From Garcia nutans (Eukaryota > Streptophyta > Magnoliopsida > Malpighiales > Euphorbiaceae), in contig CANTUV010000009.1 of the NCBI GenBank assembly GCA_947685225.1, positions 9,920,001-9,984,000 of the forward strand: a DNA stretch of 64,000 bases, read 5' to 3'. Numbering within the stretch: position 1 is the stretch's first letter; the number at the start of each line of letters is the position of its first letter. Of the stretch, positions 1-11,038 are shown piece by piece. Both the position numbers and the translations under genes were made by a program. Under the pieces are notes generated by a model. It was not told the origin of the DNA, ran no database searches, and was given only the letters and a program-made list of their open reading frames with translations.

Positions 1-69
1 CTCTCTTCGTGACATACTGACTTTACTCCAGCTCCATCACCCATTTACCTGCGCGATTAACATAACCGC

Positions 70-89
70 GCTAAGCTCGAAAGCTTAGT
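70..89. other. Stem-loop shared with Tekay LTRs
   Basis: Arms GCTAAGCT and AGCTTAGT enclose the loop CGAA (seven Watson-Crick pairs plus one G-T). The young Tekay LTRs have the same structure at 21181-21200 and 28273-28292 with arms GCTGAGC and GCTCAGT. The A-T pair in one family is G-C in the other, so pairing is kept while sequence changed. Confidence 0.6.
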
Positions 90-597
90 AGAACAAGTAA
101 ACATTAAAATATGCAATACAAAGGATACATACCTCATGTGTTTAGCCTCACGTTTTATCATTTTCTTACTCTGTTTTCTTCTTTTATATATGCATTCTTC
201 ATATATTCCTATTAATCTCATATATGATTTACATATACATATATATAACATAACCATCAAACATAGTTCAATAAATTGATAGAACCTTCATATAATGATA
301 CTTACCAATTTCATTTCATACATATCATATATATCGTTTTATACTTCATAATTGCATATTTCATATAACTTCACAAACCACATCTCCTTTCAATAATTCA
401 TTTATGTTATATAATCATATCACAACATTACATTACTTATCATGTCATACTTCATAATATCACATCTCATTCATTTAATTCATTATCCATTATTCACCAT
501 TCATAAATCATATTTAAACAAACACAAGCATGGGCCCAAAGACACTAATATGCCATTCAACTTTCAGAGTTAATGTTTTGGTTTATATATCACATTT

Positions 598-850
598 ATC
601 ATTATCATTATCCCAACTAGGCTTCAAGGATTATGTTCAACCAAGCTTCAAGGGGAACAAAGCATGCTAAGTATCAACCCAACTTGGCTTCAAGAACAAA
701 ACCCAACCTAGCTTCAAGGGTTGTAACATCTCAATTAGGCTTCAAGGACTAGACCCAACCAAGCTTCAAGGGGAGTAAAACATGTTAAACTTCAACCCAA
801 CTTGGCTTCAAGGATCAAATCCAACCTAACTTCAAGAGATTGTTACTAAT
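598..850. repeat. GCTTCAAGG tandem array in the LTR
   Basis: About nine imperfect copies of a roughly 25-30 bp unit whose core is AGCTTCAAGG or GGCTTCAAGG, preceded by CCAAC or CAACC. They seem to alternate between an AACTTGGCTTCAAGG type and an AACCTAGCTTCAAGG type. It occupies the position corresponding to the hairpin array of the Tekay LTR. Some units can pair (CTTG with CAAG around GCTT), but I see no consistent arm covariation. Confidence 0.7.
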
Positions 851-944
851 AGGCATGCCACCAACAACAAAACTCTGAAAATGAATAACATATTAGACAC
901 ACAATTCATTCATTATTTCATTATCAATTTCATTCTCATTCTTA

Positions 945-1125
945 TCATCATTTAGGCAAACATGCCTCAATCATCATTTACATCATCATAGCCAATCACA
1001 ATGGCATCATTTAGGCAAACATGCCTCAATTGTTTCTTTCAAATCTTTATAGCCAATCACAATGGCTTCATTCATCATCATTCTTTCAAATCTTTATAGC
1101 CAATCACAATGGCTTCATTCATCAT
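945..1125. repeat. Short palindromic repeats, GGCA/TGCC and GCCA/TGGC types
   Basis: Two copies of arms AGGCA and TGCCT with loop AACA (around 954-967 and 1013-1026) alternate with three copies of arms AGCCA and TGGC(T) with loop ATCACAA (around 989, 1050 and 1099). The intervening sequence is near-identical between copies, so these are tandem duplications of about 50-70 bp. The rest of 90-1690 is AT-rich LTR sequence with nothing else recognisable. Confidence 0.65.
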
Positions 1126-1693
1126 CATTTCTCAATCCACATTTCATATTTCACCCTTAACACAAATATAATCATTCATTATATCATTTGCATCATGCAA
1201 ATCATATCATTCATATTCCATATCACATACATTTCATACTTCATCTTATATATATATATATACATATATACATATACATAACCATTCATCATTCAAGTAT
1301 ACACAATCAATTGCATTATCCTATCCTCACACCTTTCACCTTTCATAACACATATATACATTGGATGCTTTCACATTTCACATATTTGATTATACCCTCA
1401 TATCTTTTGTATTTCATAACATATACATTATTTATATACATATTTATCAATTATATAATAGATTACTTAATACATTTATCATCAAATGTACTAATGTTCC
1501 AAGTCATATAAATATATATAAGCAAATAAGGTTTTGTACTTACCTTCAAAGAAACTCACACCCACTTAGACTTCTCTTCCTTAGATTCTTCAATATTTGG
1601 ATTAGGGCCATTCAATCTCTTAAAAACCTAATCCAAAAGTGATCATACACATGAGATAATATAAATAAGAATCAACTAGAGCAAACTCAACAC

Positions 1694-2047
1694 ATGACAC
1701 GCTCACCCACACGGGCGTGTTCCTGATCGTGCCCTAACTCCCCAATACAGAAACATTGACACGCTCATAACCACGGGCGTGTCACTGGGCGTATAATACC
1801 TTATGTATCTCAAACATATTGACACGTCCCACAACATGAACGTGTTCATGGCCGTGTCAATTCTCCAAACTCACAGTAGCTATGACACGCTCAATAACAC
1901 GGGCGTGTTACTGGTCGTGTCAATTCTACTGTCACACAGAACTTGTGACACGCTCAGTGACATGGGCGTGTCACTGCTTGTGTTACAAACCCCAAAAACA
2001 GAACCAACGACACGCCTAACAATCTGGCCGTGACCATGGGCGTGTCA
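1694..2047. repeat. GACACG...CGTGTC palindromic minisatellite
   Basis: Six units with a period of about 63 bp. Each begins GACACGCTCA or a close variant, followed by ACACGGGCGTGT and, in several copies, a further CGTGTCAATTCT. The arms GACACG and CGTGTC are complementary. The same arm motif recurs in Athila copies A and C (4343-4610, 7896-8198, 52311-52663) and decayed in B. Confidence 0.75.
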
Positions 2048-2491
2048 GGCTAAAAACCCAGATTCCGATCAACACAAAACAACATCTAACAAAACACTTC
2101 TTTTAGCCATCATCCACTCCAAACAATCTTCACCAAACACACCCAAAACCATAACAAACTTACAAAAACACCAACAACACTTAAAACACACACCAATCAT
2201 CATTATAAACATCATCCATGTATTAATTAATCAAATCCCCAAATTCATTAAACTAAACCCTTACTCAACAATTCATCATTATCCATATCAATTAATCATA
2301 TTATCACCATCAAATTACCAATTCAACACACACACACATAACTTACCAACAATCATCAATCACCAAACCCAATCAAATATCCACACAACTCAAAGAAACA
2401 AGAGAATCAAGAAGAAACTTACTTAAATATCTTGTCAAATCCTCATCTCCATCTTCAATCCTCTAAAAATCCTTAAGAATTTGGTGTATAA

Positions 2492-2494
<3 letters not shown>

Positions 2495-2530
<36 letters not shown>

Positions 2531-2645
2531 CAAGAAGAACCTCTCTCTCTCTCTCTCGTACACGAAGAAGAAGAAGAAGAAGAAGAAGAAAGAATCTTCT
2601 TTTCTTTGTTCTTATCCCCAAAATATATATATATATATATATATA
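2495..2645. repeat. Microsatellite cluster (CT)n, (GAA)n, (AT)n
   Basis: Two (CT)n runs separated by a short gap (about 2496-2527 and 2541-2558), a (GAA)n run (about 2566-2590) and an (AT)n run (about 2622-2644), all within the LTR. Open frames here are by-products of the simple repeats. The rest to 2950 is AT-rich with no recognisable feature except the LTR end. Confidence 0.9.
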
Positions 2646-2951
2646 ATAATAATTACTAAAATATCCTTCACCAAAACTTTCTTTCTTTATAATCAAATAC
2701 CCTTTTTAGTAATTTCACAATCCACAAAATAAATATCTTCTTTTCTTGACTTTCCATTTGACCAACATATATGTTATATATATTGCCATATACACTAAAT
2801 ATACATTCTCTCCACACATTGCTTTCTTTTCAAACAACACATAAACATTCTCTCTTAAATTTTCTTGTCTTATCAACTTAACATATATACGTTCAATCCC
2901 CTTATAACAATAATATCACAACTTCTAAGGCACAGTTTGGGATATTACATC

Positions 2952-4089
2952 GCAGGTGTGTATCTGAGGAAGAACAATTGAGTGTTCTTCAATTTTTTCA
3001 TGACCTTCACTGTGGTGGTCATTTTGGAGGGAGGAAGACTGCAGAAAAGGTGCTTCAAAGAAGTTTTTACTGGCCTACTCTATTCAAAGATGCTCAAAAG
3101 TATTGTAAGCATTGTGACTGCTGTCAAAGAGTGGGTAACATTGGGAGGAGGAATGAAATGCCCCTTCAATCGTATATTGTTGTTGAACTGTTTGATGTGT
3201 GGGGAATAGACTTTATGGGTCCTTTTCCCAAGTCTTTTGGTTATGAATATATTTTAGTTGCTGTTGATTATGTTTCAAAATGGGTGGAGGCAATCCCTAC
3301 CCGTACTAATGATGCTAATGTGGTTGTTAAATTTGTGAAGGAAAATATTCTTAGCAAATTTGGCACGCCAAGAGTGATAGTCAGTGATGGGGGAAGTCAT
3401 TTCTGCAACAAACGTTTTGAGAATTAATGCACAAATCTGGTGTGAAACACAAGGTGGCGACCCCATACCATCCACAGACTTCTGGACAAGTTGAAACATC
3501 CAACAAGCAAATAAAAGGAATTCTGGAGAAAACAGTCAACTTATCGAGGAAGGATTGGGCGAGTAGATTGCATGATGCATTGTGGGCATATCATACTACT
3601 TTCAAGACTCTTTTGGGTATGAGTCCATACCGATTGGTTTTTGGTAAGGCTTGTCATTTACCAGTGGAGTTAGAGCACAAAGCGTATTGGGCAATAAAGA
3701 CTCTGAATTTAGACTTGGACAAGGCAAAGAGAGAACGTTTTCTGCAAATTTGAGAGTTAGATGAATTGAAGAATGAGGCATATGAGAGTTCGAAGATTTA
3801 TAAGGATCGCACTAAAGCACTTCATGACAGAATTATAGTGCGAAAGACATTGAACCCAGGTATGAAAGTTTTGCTTTTTAATTCTCGTCTCCGTCTGTTT
3901 CCAGGAAAACTCAAGTCTCGATGGAGTGGTCCTTTCGAGATAACTCACGTATATCCTTCCGGTGCCATAGAATTGATTAACTCTCAAACAAATGAAACTT
4001 TTAAAGTAAATGGACAGAGAGTTAAACCATATAATGAAGGGTTCCAAGAAGTAAGGATCATCGATAGTACTTTGATCTACGATCCTTAA
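2952..4089 (+). pseudogene. Athila integrase (3' end of pol), broken
   Basis: The frame entering at 2952 encodes the RRCVSEEEQ segment upstream of the integrase zinc region (DLHCGGHFG, then CKHCDCC). The catalytic core follows: first Asp in GIDFMGPF (about 3208), second in VSDGGSHF (about 3388), Glu in TSGQVE (about 3490). The C-terminal part (SRWSGPFEI, about 3919) is an SH3-like DNA-binding region. Integrase joins element DNA to the host chromosome. Two lesions inactivate it: a one-base frame change at about 3424 (FEN then LMHKSG in another frame) and an in-frame TGA at 3751-3753. All three catalytic residues remain, so decay looks moderate. Confidence 0.85.
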
Positions 4090-4870
4090 TTCTTGCAGTA
4101 ATGTCCAACTATATGACATTAAAGAAGAGCTAAATGGGAGGCAACCCATCGGTTTGTATTTCTTTTCATAGTTATAATTTTATATTCAGCAATTTTGATT
4201 TTATGTTTGGTTTGAATAAATGGAATGGGTGCTTTGATCAGTTTTTATTGTGTTTCAGAGTTAATCAAAGAAGAGGATTGAATTGCTTTAAGATTTGGTG
4301 ACACAAAAAAAAGAGAAAAAAAACGGTAGTGAAGGACAAGGCCACTTGACACGGCCAAGCCACTGGCCATGTCAAGCCAACCCTAAAATCACCAAAAACA
4401 CAAAGCCCCTGACACGGCCAACAAGCTTGGCCCTGTCCTTGGCCGTGTCACATGGGACACGGACAAGCTTCACCCCAAGTCCTTTCTCTTTGTTTTTTGA
4501 AACCCTTTATTTACAGTGTCAAACACACCCATGGGACACGGCTAATTCACTGGCCGTGTCCCTCCAAACTCATCAGACATGGCCAAGCTCACCCAAACTT
4601 GGCCGTGTCCCTTCAATTTTTAAGTTTTAAAAACACAATTTTAGCACTTTTCGTTCATTTCAATCCCTAGTTTTCTTTTTGGTTTCCTTTCTCTCTCTCG
4701 ACTTTTCTCTCACAAAACCTCCATTGTTGTTCTTTCAAAGCTTCCAAACTCCCATTAATTCTCACTTTCCTTCATCAAAATTGAAATTAATCCATTCAAT
4801 CTTCTTCTTCTCTCATAAAAAATCAATTTAATCTGTTTAAGTTTCAAATTTTTTTTTCAGATCTTTCAAT
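4090..4870 (+). other. Post-pol spacer with GACACGG palindromes
   Basis: Contains GGGAGGCAACCCA at 4137-4149, a landmark typically seen just after pol in Athila elements. At 4343-4610 there are several hairpins of the GACACGGCC/GGCCGTGTC type, for example loop AAGCCACT, plus degenerate half units. An open frame runs through these repeats but shows no protein-like features. 4640-4870 is a pyrimidine-rich leader of the downstream ORF1. Confidence 0.7.
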
Positions 4871-5971
4871 ATGCCAAGAACGAAGATGGTGTCCCACCAC
4901 AAGAGGAAGCGATCTCCAACTGCAGCTGCATCTTCATCTTCATCTTCTTCATCTTTAAAGAGAGCGACTCTTTTGGCTAGGGATTTCTTTCCGACGAGGT
5001 ATGTCAGCGATGAATCCCTTAATGCTCTTCATATTAGGGATAATTTTTATAGTTATGTTCAAAACCTTGGGTGGGAGAACCTAGTCTCCTTTCGACCTTT
5101 GCAATTTCAAGAGCTTACTTTGGAATTTTTAACATCTCTTAAGGTTGAAAGAGATGAACAAAAAATTTGCTCTAAGTTGAATTTTAAATTGCTTGGGAAA
5201 TCATTTGTGGTTAGTATTGAGCAATTGAATGTTATATTTGGTTTCCATCAACACGATGAAAGGTCTGTACCTAAGGATTTTAAACAACAATTTTCTTGGG
5301 GAGCATTGGGCTAGGGAACTTATGTGGCCAAATCGGCCAAGGCAACTAAATTGAGTAATTCCGCTTTAAGATATTTGCATCGCTTTATGTCCTGTGGGTT
5401 CTTTGCTCGGAAGGAAAGCCCAGGTGTAGTGGAACTTAGTGAGCTCTTTTTCTTAGATTGTGAGTGTAATGCAATACCCATTAGTACCAGCTATTGGTTG
5501 GCTGATGTTTTTGATAATGTGGCAAACAAAAAGAAAGGGGCTATTTGTATTGGAGGATTGGTTACCACATTGGCAACAACCCTTCTTGATGATTTTGACC
5601 CGAGTACCTGTCGTATGACTAAAATTACGGGTAATGATTCATTGGATTTGGCCACACTTGAGAAGATGCATATGGTGGTGAACAGTGGAGGGGCCTATGT
5701 GATGGCTTCAGCTGAGCCAGAAGTACCGGGGGGCAGACAAAAGAGAACACGAGTCCAGGAGGAGTCCGACTCAGATTCTCTTGATTTGGATGAAGATGCT
5801 CCGGTCTCGGATAATCAGGAGATACTTAATAGGATAGAGGCACTGGAGAGCAAGGTCGATCGTAACCATGCTGTGGTCTTGCAACAGTTGGACCAAATCA
5901 ATAACAACCTTGCTAAGATTCTGAGTCTTCATCCTTCGGCTGCATTATCATCACATCCTCCTTCACCGTAG
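4871..5971 (+). pseudogene. Athila ORF1 (env-like) gene with one internal stop
   Basis: A single frame of 367 codons interrupted only by TAG at 5312-5314. It begins MPRTKMVSHHKRKR, followed by a serine run, then a body containing LARDFFPTRYVSDE and VSFRPLQFQELTLEFL, which fits the ATHILA ORF1 family. The C-terminal third has an acidic stretch (about residues 290-305) and a probable coiled coil (RIEALESKVDRNHAVV). I see no convincing signal peptide or transmembrane segment, so the envelope analogy rests on position only. The function of this family is unknown. Confidence 0.8.
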
Positions 5972-7542
5972 ATCACATTGGCTCTAATCTTTTGAGAGAA
6001 TTCCTTTGTTGTTATTTTTTATTTTTGTTTTTAATGTTAACATTTTATATTTTGGATATTTTATTTTTATATATTGTATTTTGTTTTTGAACATTTGCTG
6101 TTTGTGATGAAAAGGTAGAGTTTGCCTCACAAAGGAACGATGGAAAACAGGTTGTACCTTCACTCTTTTTCTTTATTATCCTTGTTTCCATTGAGGACAA
6201 TGTAATTTATAAGTGTGGGGTAATCTTTAGGCTTTCCTTTAATTCTTGTTTTGTTTGTCTTTGTGTGTTATATTGTGCGTTGTGCATGGCATAATTGTTG
6301 AAAACTTATTGACTTTTCTGTGATTCTAGCATTATATTTGAGACTTTATTATCAGCATAGAGATTAGCATTTGAATTCATTCAGGATCAATTTTCATATT
6401 TTACAATTCATGACATATAAATCTTTGAGAACCCACCCTTTGTGAGTTTTGAGCCTCATAGATTGAATATTATTGTCAATTGATTTTCTTTTCTTAAGTG
6501 TGCACCTTCATGATTTTGCATCTCTAGAGCTTGCTTTTGCATACTAATTGAACTCACATTATGATTTAATCTCAAGTTTAAAATGATGAAGGCAAATTAG
6601 GATTATCCCTTTAGCTTAAAAAGACCTCCCTTAATTATGAATTCCTTAATGAGCCAAGTTGAGCCTTTGACTTTTTCTTGATTGATCAACACAATTCACA
6701 ACTCAACATTTTCTTATTATCATCATACCTGCATTAAGGAATGGAGTTCTTATGATATGACAATAGGGTGGTTTAATTCATAAGTGTGGGGTAAGCAATT
6801 AAAAAAAAATAGTATTGCTTTAGTAGCATTTGGGGCTGAAATGCATACTTTGCACATTGTATTTGACTAAGAGTCGATTATTTTTTTCCTCTATATTTTA
6901 AGCTAGATGTTTCAAGCAATTTTATATTTTGTATATATATATATAATAGTATAAAAGAAAATAAAAGAAAAGATATATATATATATATACAAAATTCATA
7001 TATTTTCTAGCATTAGTCATCAAAGAGGAATGTTGACTCATATACTTTTCTTTAAGTATGCAAGTATGTGAGATTATCAAGGGTTGGTGAATATGCCATT
7101 TGAGGGAGTTACGAGTTTCTTAGCAAGAGTATTGTCTAATTTAGATACTCCATTTCTTGATGTTCCAACTTAAATGCCTTTTCTCACACCTTCACCTTAG
7201 CCCCATTACATCCAAATAAAGAACCTTCGGATTATTTCTTGAGAAAATCAGTGAGAGAGATTGGATAATTAAGCAAGTTTATGGCAGTATGCAGTCATGA
7301 GTAGTTTGAGTGAATTAACCTTTGAAATCGAGTGAAACACTTAGATGAGAGATGAGATTTGTTATGTCTGGATTAATGAATGAGTTAAGAAAATCTTGAT
7401 TGAAGTAAATTGCAATTATTTATGGCTGAGTCTTAAAGGATTACATCTTATATACTGGAATTATAGTTAAGGTTGTTTGAGTTTTTAATTTATGCCATGT
7501 GAATTTGCTTGAGGACAAGCAAAGTTTTAAGTGAGGGGTAGT
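5972..7542 (+). other. Athila A 3' untranslated region with repeated polypurine-like boxes
   Basis: No gene. It carries three AAGTGTGGGG-type boxes: 6211-6220 (preceded by TTGAGGACAATG), 6782-6791, and 7529-7539 (AAGTGAGGGG, preceded by TTGAGGACAAGC), which abuts the LTR and is the presumed polypurine tract for plus-strand priming. ACCTTAGCCCCATTACA and AATAAAGA at about 7194-7222 are shared with copy C. An (AT)n tract is at about 6935-6990. Otherwise AT-rich. Confidence 0.7.
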
Positions 7543-9220
7543 TGTTTTATTAGTTTTTGTAATAGAATTGTATCTTATTTATTATGATGATTATTGTTTT
7601 CTTTAGGTATTTTGGTAGTTTTAATCTGTTTATTTAGTGTTTTCATTAATTTTGGTAGTTTTAATTTATTTCAGTGTTTTTGTCATTGTTGTCTTAGTTT
7701 TTAGTGTGGTGTTTATGTGTTTTTGGTTAATGTTTCATTTGATTCTTGTTTAAAGTTTGTTTTAAGTGTTTGTTTTAGGTTAATATGCAAAATATTTCCT
7801 TGGAGAAAGAATAGCATGAAGCATGTCTCACCTTAAGGGCAAAACCAAGGAACTAAGAGAGGAAGGAAAAATTTGGCAGTAAGTGACACACTCAGGTGAC
7901 ACGACCAAGCCACTGGCCGTGTCACATGACACGGCCACAAGCTTGGTCGTGTCCCATACTTAGCCAAGGAAGAAGACCAAAGGAAAGAGAGCAAAGAACG
8001 AAGAGATCAGTAGGTGACACACCCACTTGACACGGCCAAGCCACTAGCCGTGTCACATGACACGGCCAGGAGCTTGGCCGTGTTACACTCCATTCCAAAG
8101 AAGAAAAGATGAAGAATTACACAGAAGCTGACACATTCAGGTGACACGGCCAAGCCACTAGTTGTGTCACATGACACGGCCACCAGCTTGGCCGTGTCAC
8201 TCCATGGACTAAAGAGAGAAAGAAAATGCAGACTTTGAGCGAGGTTTCATATAAATTAGAGGATTAGGGTTTTTGAAAGGGGGATTTTTTTTATCAGCCG
8301 TCAAACAAGAACCTTTGAGCTGTCATTCTTTTTCTTTTGAGAATTTTGATTACACTTTGATGCAAACAGTCTAGATTAAATTTGTTTTAGTCACTGCAAT
8401 ATTCTTCTAGCAAAGATCTGAACAAGAGATTCTCCAGAAGCTAAAGGGAGTTTGTAATTTGGTTTTGTTCTCAAACTTTATCTCTTAAGTTTCATTGGAA
8501 TTGTATTCATGAATTCTATTATGTCTAAATTTATTTCTTTGAATTTTAATGAGATGAATATGTTTGATAACATCATTATGAACTAATTTGATCTAGTCTA
8601 GGGTTTGTATGGATCTACTATGATTGTATGAATTGGTTATTGTTCTTAATTGAATTAGTTCTTTAGCCTTAATTGAATGGATTACTATTAATATATAATT
8701 GATTGGCCACCAATTATGTGTTTGAGGTATTGGATGAAGGATTGAGAAATGAAGTCTAATGCTGGAACAATTCAATTAGGGACTTAGGTGAATTAAAATT
8801 TAACTTAAGAAAAAGATCATTTCAATTGTAATAAGATTATTTGAAAGAGGTTTGAATGCGAGAGCTTATTTCCTTGATTCGATTAATTATGTTGCTTGAG
8901 ATCTAATCTTTGAAATTAAATTGGTTGAGAGGAATAACCATTCAAACATATAAGTTAGTAGAGAAGTGCAAACCCTAGACCTTTCTATTAAGTGAATCAA
9001 TATATCAACTCAGTTTACTTTTATTGTTTTAAAGTCCATTCGATCTGTCTTCATTAGTTGTTAGCAATTTAAATTTATTGATAATTTATTATTTGCAATC
9101 TGATAATCAATTAGCTTATCTAGCTTCCTTGTGAGATGACCTTGAGGTGTTCACCAAGATACTACAGCAGCCTCGCATACTTGCGAGTGTAGTTCTAGTA
9201 GTGTTAATTAGATCGCAACA
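7543..9220 (+). repeat. Athila A 3' LTR
   Basis: Starts TGTTTTATTAG directly after the purine tract and ends GATCGCAACA (TG...CA). The first roughly 250 bp are almost identical to the Athila C 3' LTR at 51972, defining the left edge independently. The right edge is set by resumption of copy B pol at 9221. Length is 1678 bp. The 3' end shares the GAGGTGTTCACC...CTCGCATACTTGCGAGTG type of sequence with copy C. Confidence 0.8.
7896..8198. repeat. Composite GACACGGCC hairpin array in Athila A LTR
   Basis: Three composite units (7896-7952, 8028-8083, 8141-8198), each a tandem of two hairpins. The first has arms GTGACACGGCC and GGCCGTGTCAC around loop AAGCCACT. The second has arms GACACGGCC and GGCCGTGTC around an AAGCTT-like loop. 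About 60-75 bp of purine-rich spacer, each beginning with GTGACACA or TGACACA near the next unit, separates the composites. Single mismatches occur in some arms. Confidence 0.85.
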
Positions 9221-10454
9221 GAACTCCCTAAGGATCTAACTTATCAAGAAAAGAAGAAAATCTTTCATACTTAAAATATTACTTTTGGGAGGATCCCTTT
9301 TTGTTTAAGTTATATAAGGACCACATGATTCGGTGTTGCATGGCAGGGCCTGAAACAATGAATATTCTCCATCATTACCACGCCGAACCAGCCGGTGGTC
9401 ATATGGGAGCCAATAGAACTTCTCCAAAGGTATTAGAATTAGGATTTTACTGGCCCACTTTGTTTAGAGATAACTATGACTTTGTTAAAAATTGTGATCA
9501 TTGACAAGGAACTAGAAACATCTCATTTCATGATGAGATGGCCCAAAATGGAATTCTAGTTTGTGAAGTCTTTGATGTATGGGTCATCGATTGTATGGGA
9601 CCATTTCCTAGTTCCTTTGGTAACAAATATATTCTCGTAACTATAGATTATGTTTCTAAATTTCATGAAGCCCAATCCTTGGCAACGAATGATGCTAGGG
9701 TAGTGATGAAGTTTTTGAAAACATTATTTTCTATTTGGTATGCTGAAAGCGATCATAAGTGATAGGGGTACTCACTTTTGCAAAGTAATCATAAGTGATA
9801 GTGATGAAGTTACACATAGGTTTTCTACCCTTTACTACCCTCAAACTAGTGGCCAGGTTGAGAACACAAATAGGGAGATAAAAAGAATTTTTGAGAAAAT
9901 TGTAGAGCAATCCCAAAAGGAATGGTATGAGAAATTGGACAATGCTCTATGGGCCTTTAGGACAACATTTCAAAACTCCTTTGGGTACTATGCCATTTAG
10001 GCTAGTATATGGAAAAGCTTGCCATTTACATGTAGAAATTGAACATAATGCTTATTGGGCTATAAAATAGATCAACCTTGATTTGGCTAATGCAGGTGAA
10101 AAGAGAAAATTGCAAGTCAATGAGCTGGATGAATGGAGATTGCAAGCTTATGATAATGTAAGGATGTATAAGGAGCAGATTAAGAGATGGCATGATGCTC
10201 ATTTTAAGGAATGGAAAGAGTTTCAAGCTAGAGATCAGGTATTATTGTATAATTTGAGGTTTTGACTTTTTTTCAGGTAAGATAAAATCTCGATGGTCTG
10301 GCCCTTTCATGGTCAAGGAAGTCTTTCCCTATGGAACGATTGAAATTACTCATCCAAAAAAAGGGCACTTTTTAAGGTGAATAGGCAAAGGCTCAAATTG
10401 TATTTAGGGGGAAAATTGAATGAGTTGAAGGAGGTTTTATACCTCCAAGACTAG
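9221..10454 (+). pseudogene. Athila B pol remnant: integrase
   Basis: Starts within the sequence before the integrase (ELPKDLTYQEKKK), then the zinc region (HHYHAEPAGGHMG, NCDH followed by a stop), Asp in VIDCMGPFPS (about 9585; the usual GIDFMG is altered), Asp in ISDRGTHF (about 9756), Glu in TSGQVE (about 9860), and a C-terminal remnant with SRWSGPF near 10290. There are at least five stops or frame changes. A short internal duplication repeats ATCATAAGTGATAG at about 9754 and 9789. Non-functional. Confidence 0.8.
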
Positions 10455-11038
10455 GAGTAAATTACTTCTGAATGTCAAACTAATACGGCGTTTAAGAAGT
10501 GCTGGGTGGGAGAAAACCCACAATCTCATTTGTTTTTAATATATGTTTATTTAATTTTCATGTTTTTAGTTTGTTTCTTTGATTTTTATTTTTATTTCTT
10601 CTCTCATTGATTGGAGGTGTGTTATTCTATGTTCATTTGAATATGTAGAGGAAAATTTTCTTTTATTGGAAATTTGACTGAGTATTGTGAGGGGCAACTT
10701 CAACTTGCTTTTGGACATACCCATATCAACCAGGGCGTGTCATTCATTTTTAGACAAAGTAGCTACAACACACCCCGTGACATATTAGCAACATCATGCT
10801 CAGTGACACATTTTGGCTAAATTTTAAGGAGTCACAATAGCAATAGCATGCTGAGTGACACACCTGTGTCACTGGGCTTGTCGACATATTTAAAAAAAAC
10901 ATCTCGTCTCCCATTTAAACAGAATTTTCTCTCTTCTCTCTCCCTCTTTGTCAAATTTCTCTCAAAATCTTCATAATCTCACACTCGAAATCACACACCT
11001 ACTCATCCTAGAGGGGATTTTGATTCCTATTCCAAGTA
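10455..11038 (+). other. Athila B post-pol spacer
   Basis: GGGTGGGAGAAAACCCA at about 10503-10520 corresponds to the GGGAGGCAACCCA landmark of copy A. 10706-10883 has decayed relatives of the GACACGG array (AGGGCGTGTC, GTGACACACCTGTGTCAC). The remainder is T-rich with a pyrimidine-rich leader (10915-11000). No gene seen. Confidence 0.55.

Larger units (their letters stand above)
1..2950 (-). mobile_element. Tekay-like long terminal repeat, left end outside window
   Basis: No coding capacity is visible; the stretch is AT-rich with arrays and microsatellites. The right edge reads GGGATATTACA, an LTR terminus (on the minus strand TGTAATATCCC). At 2951 an Athila pol reading frame resumes abruptly, so 2950/2951 is an insertion boundary. 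The minus orientation is inferred because the order of landmarks from the left (GCTAAGC stem-loop, palindrome array, then the gagaaactta block) matches the young Tekay LTR at 20677-23666. Either a solo LTR or the 5' LTR of an element extending left. Bases 2951-2955 (TCGCA) are the expected target duplication, but the partner lies outside the window. Confidence 0.6.
2951..9220 (+). mobile_element. Athila-type Ty3/gypsy element, copy A (3' part)
   Basis: In order: integrase, post-pol spacer, ORF1/env-like gene, 3'UTR with polypurine box, 3' LTR. This gene order and the ORF1 identify Athila. The 5' half lies left of the window beyond the inserted LTR. The right LTR edge (GATCGCAACA at 9211-9220) abuts pol sequence of copy B, showing that A inserted into B. 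All coding parts are broken. Confidence 0.8.

Noticed and set aside
2481..2732. ORFs on both strands across the microsatellites
   Set aside because: Ser-Leu and Arg-Glu repeats are translations of (CT)n, (GAA)n and (AT)n tracts.
4295..4670. Open frames of 72-111 codons between integrase and ORF1 of Athila A
   Set aside because: They run through the GACACGG palindromes; no start context, domains or conservation in the other copies.
4871..5971. Infectious-retrovirus-type envelope gene
   Set aside because: No signal peptide, fusion peptide or transmembrane anchor is visible; it is the Athila ORF1 family of unknown function.
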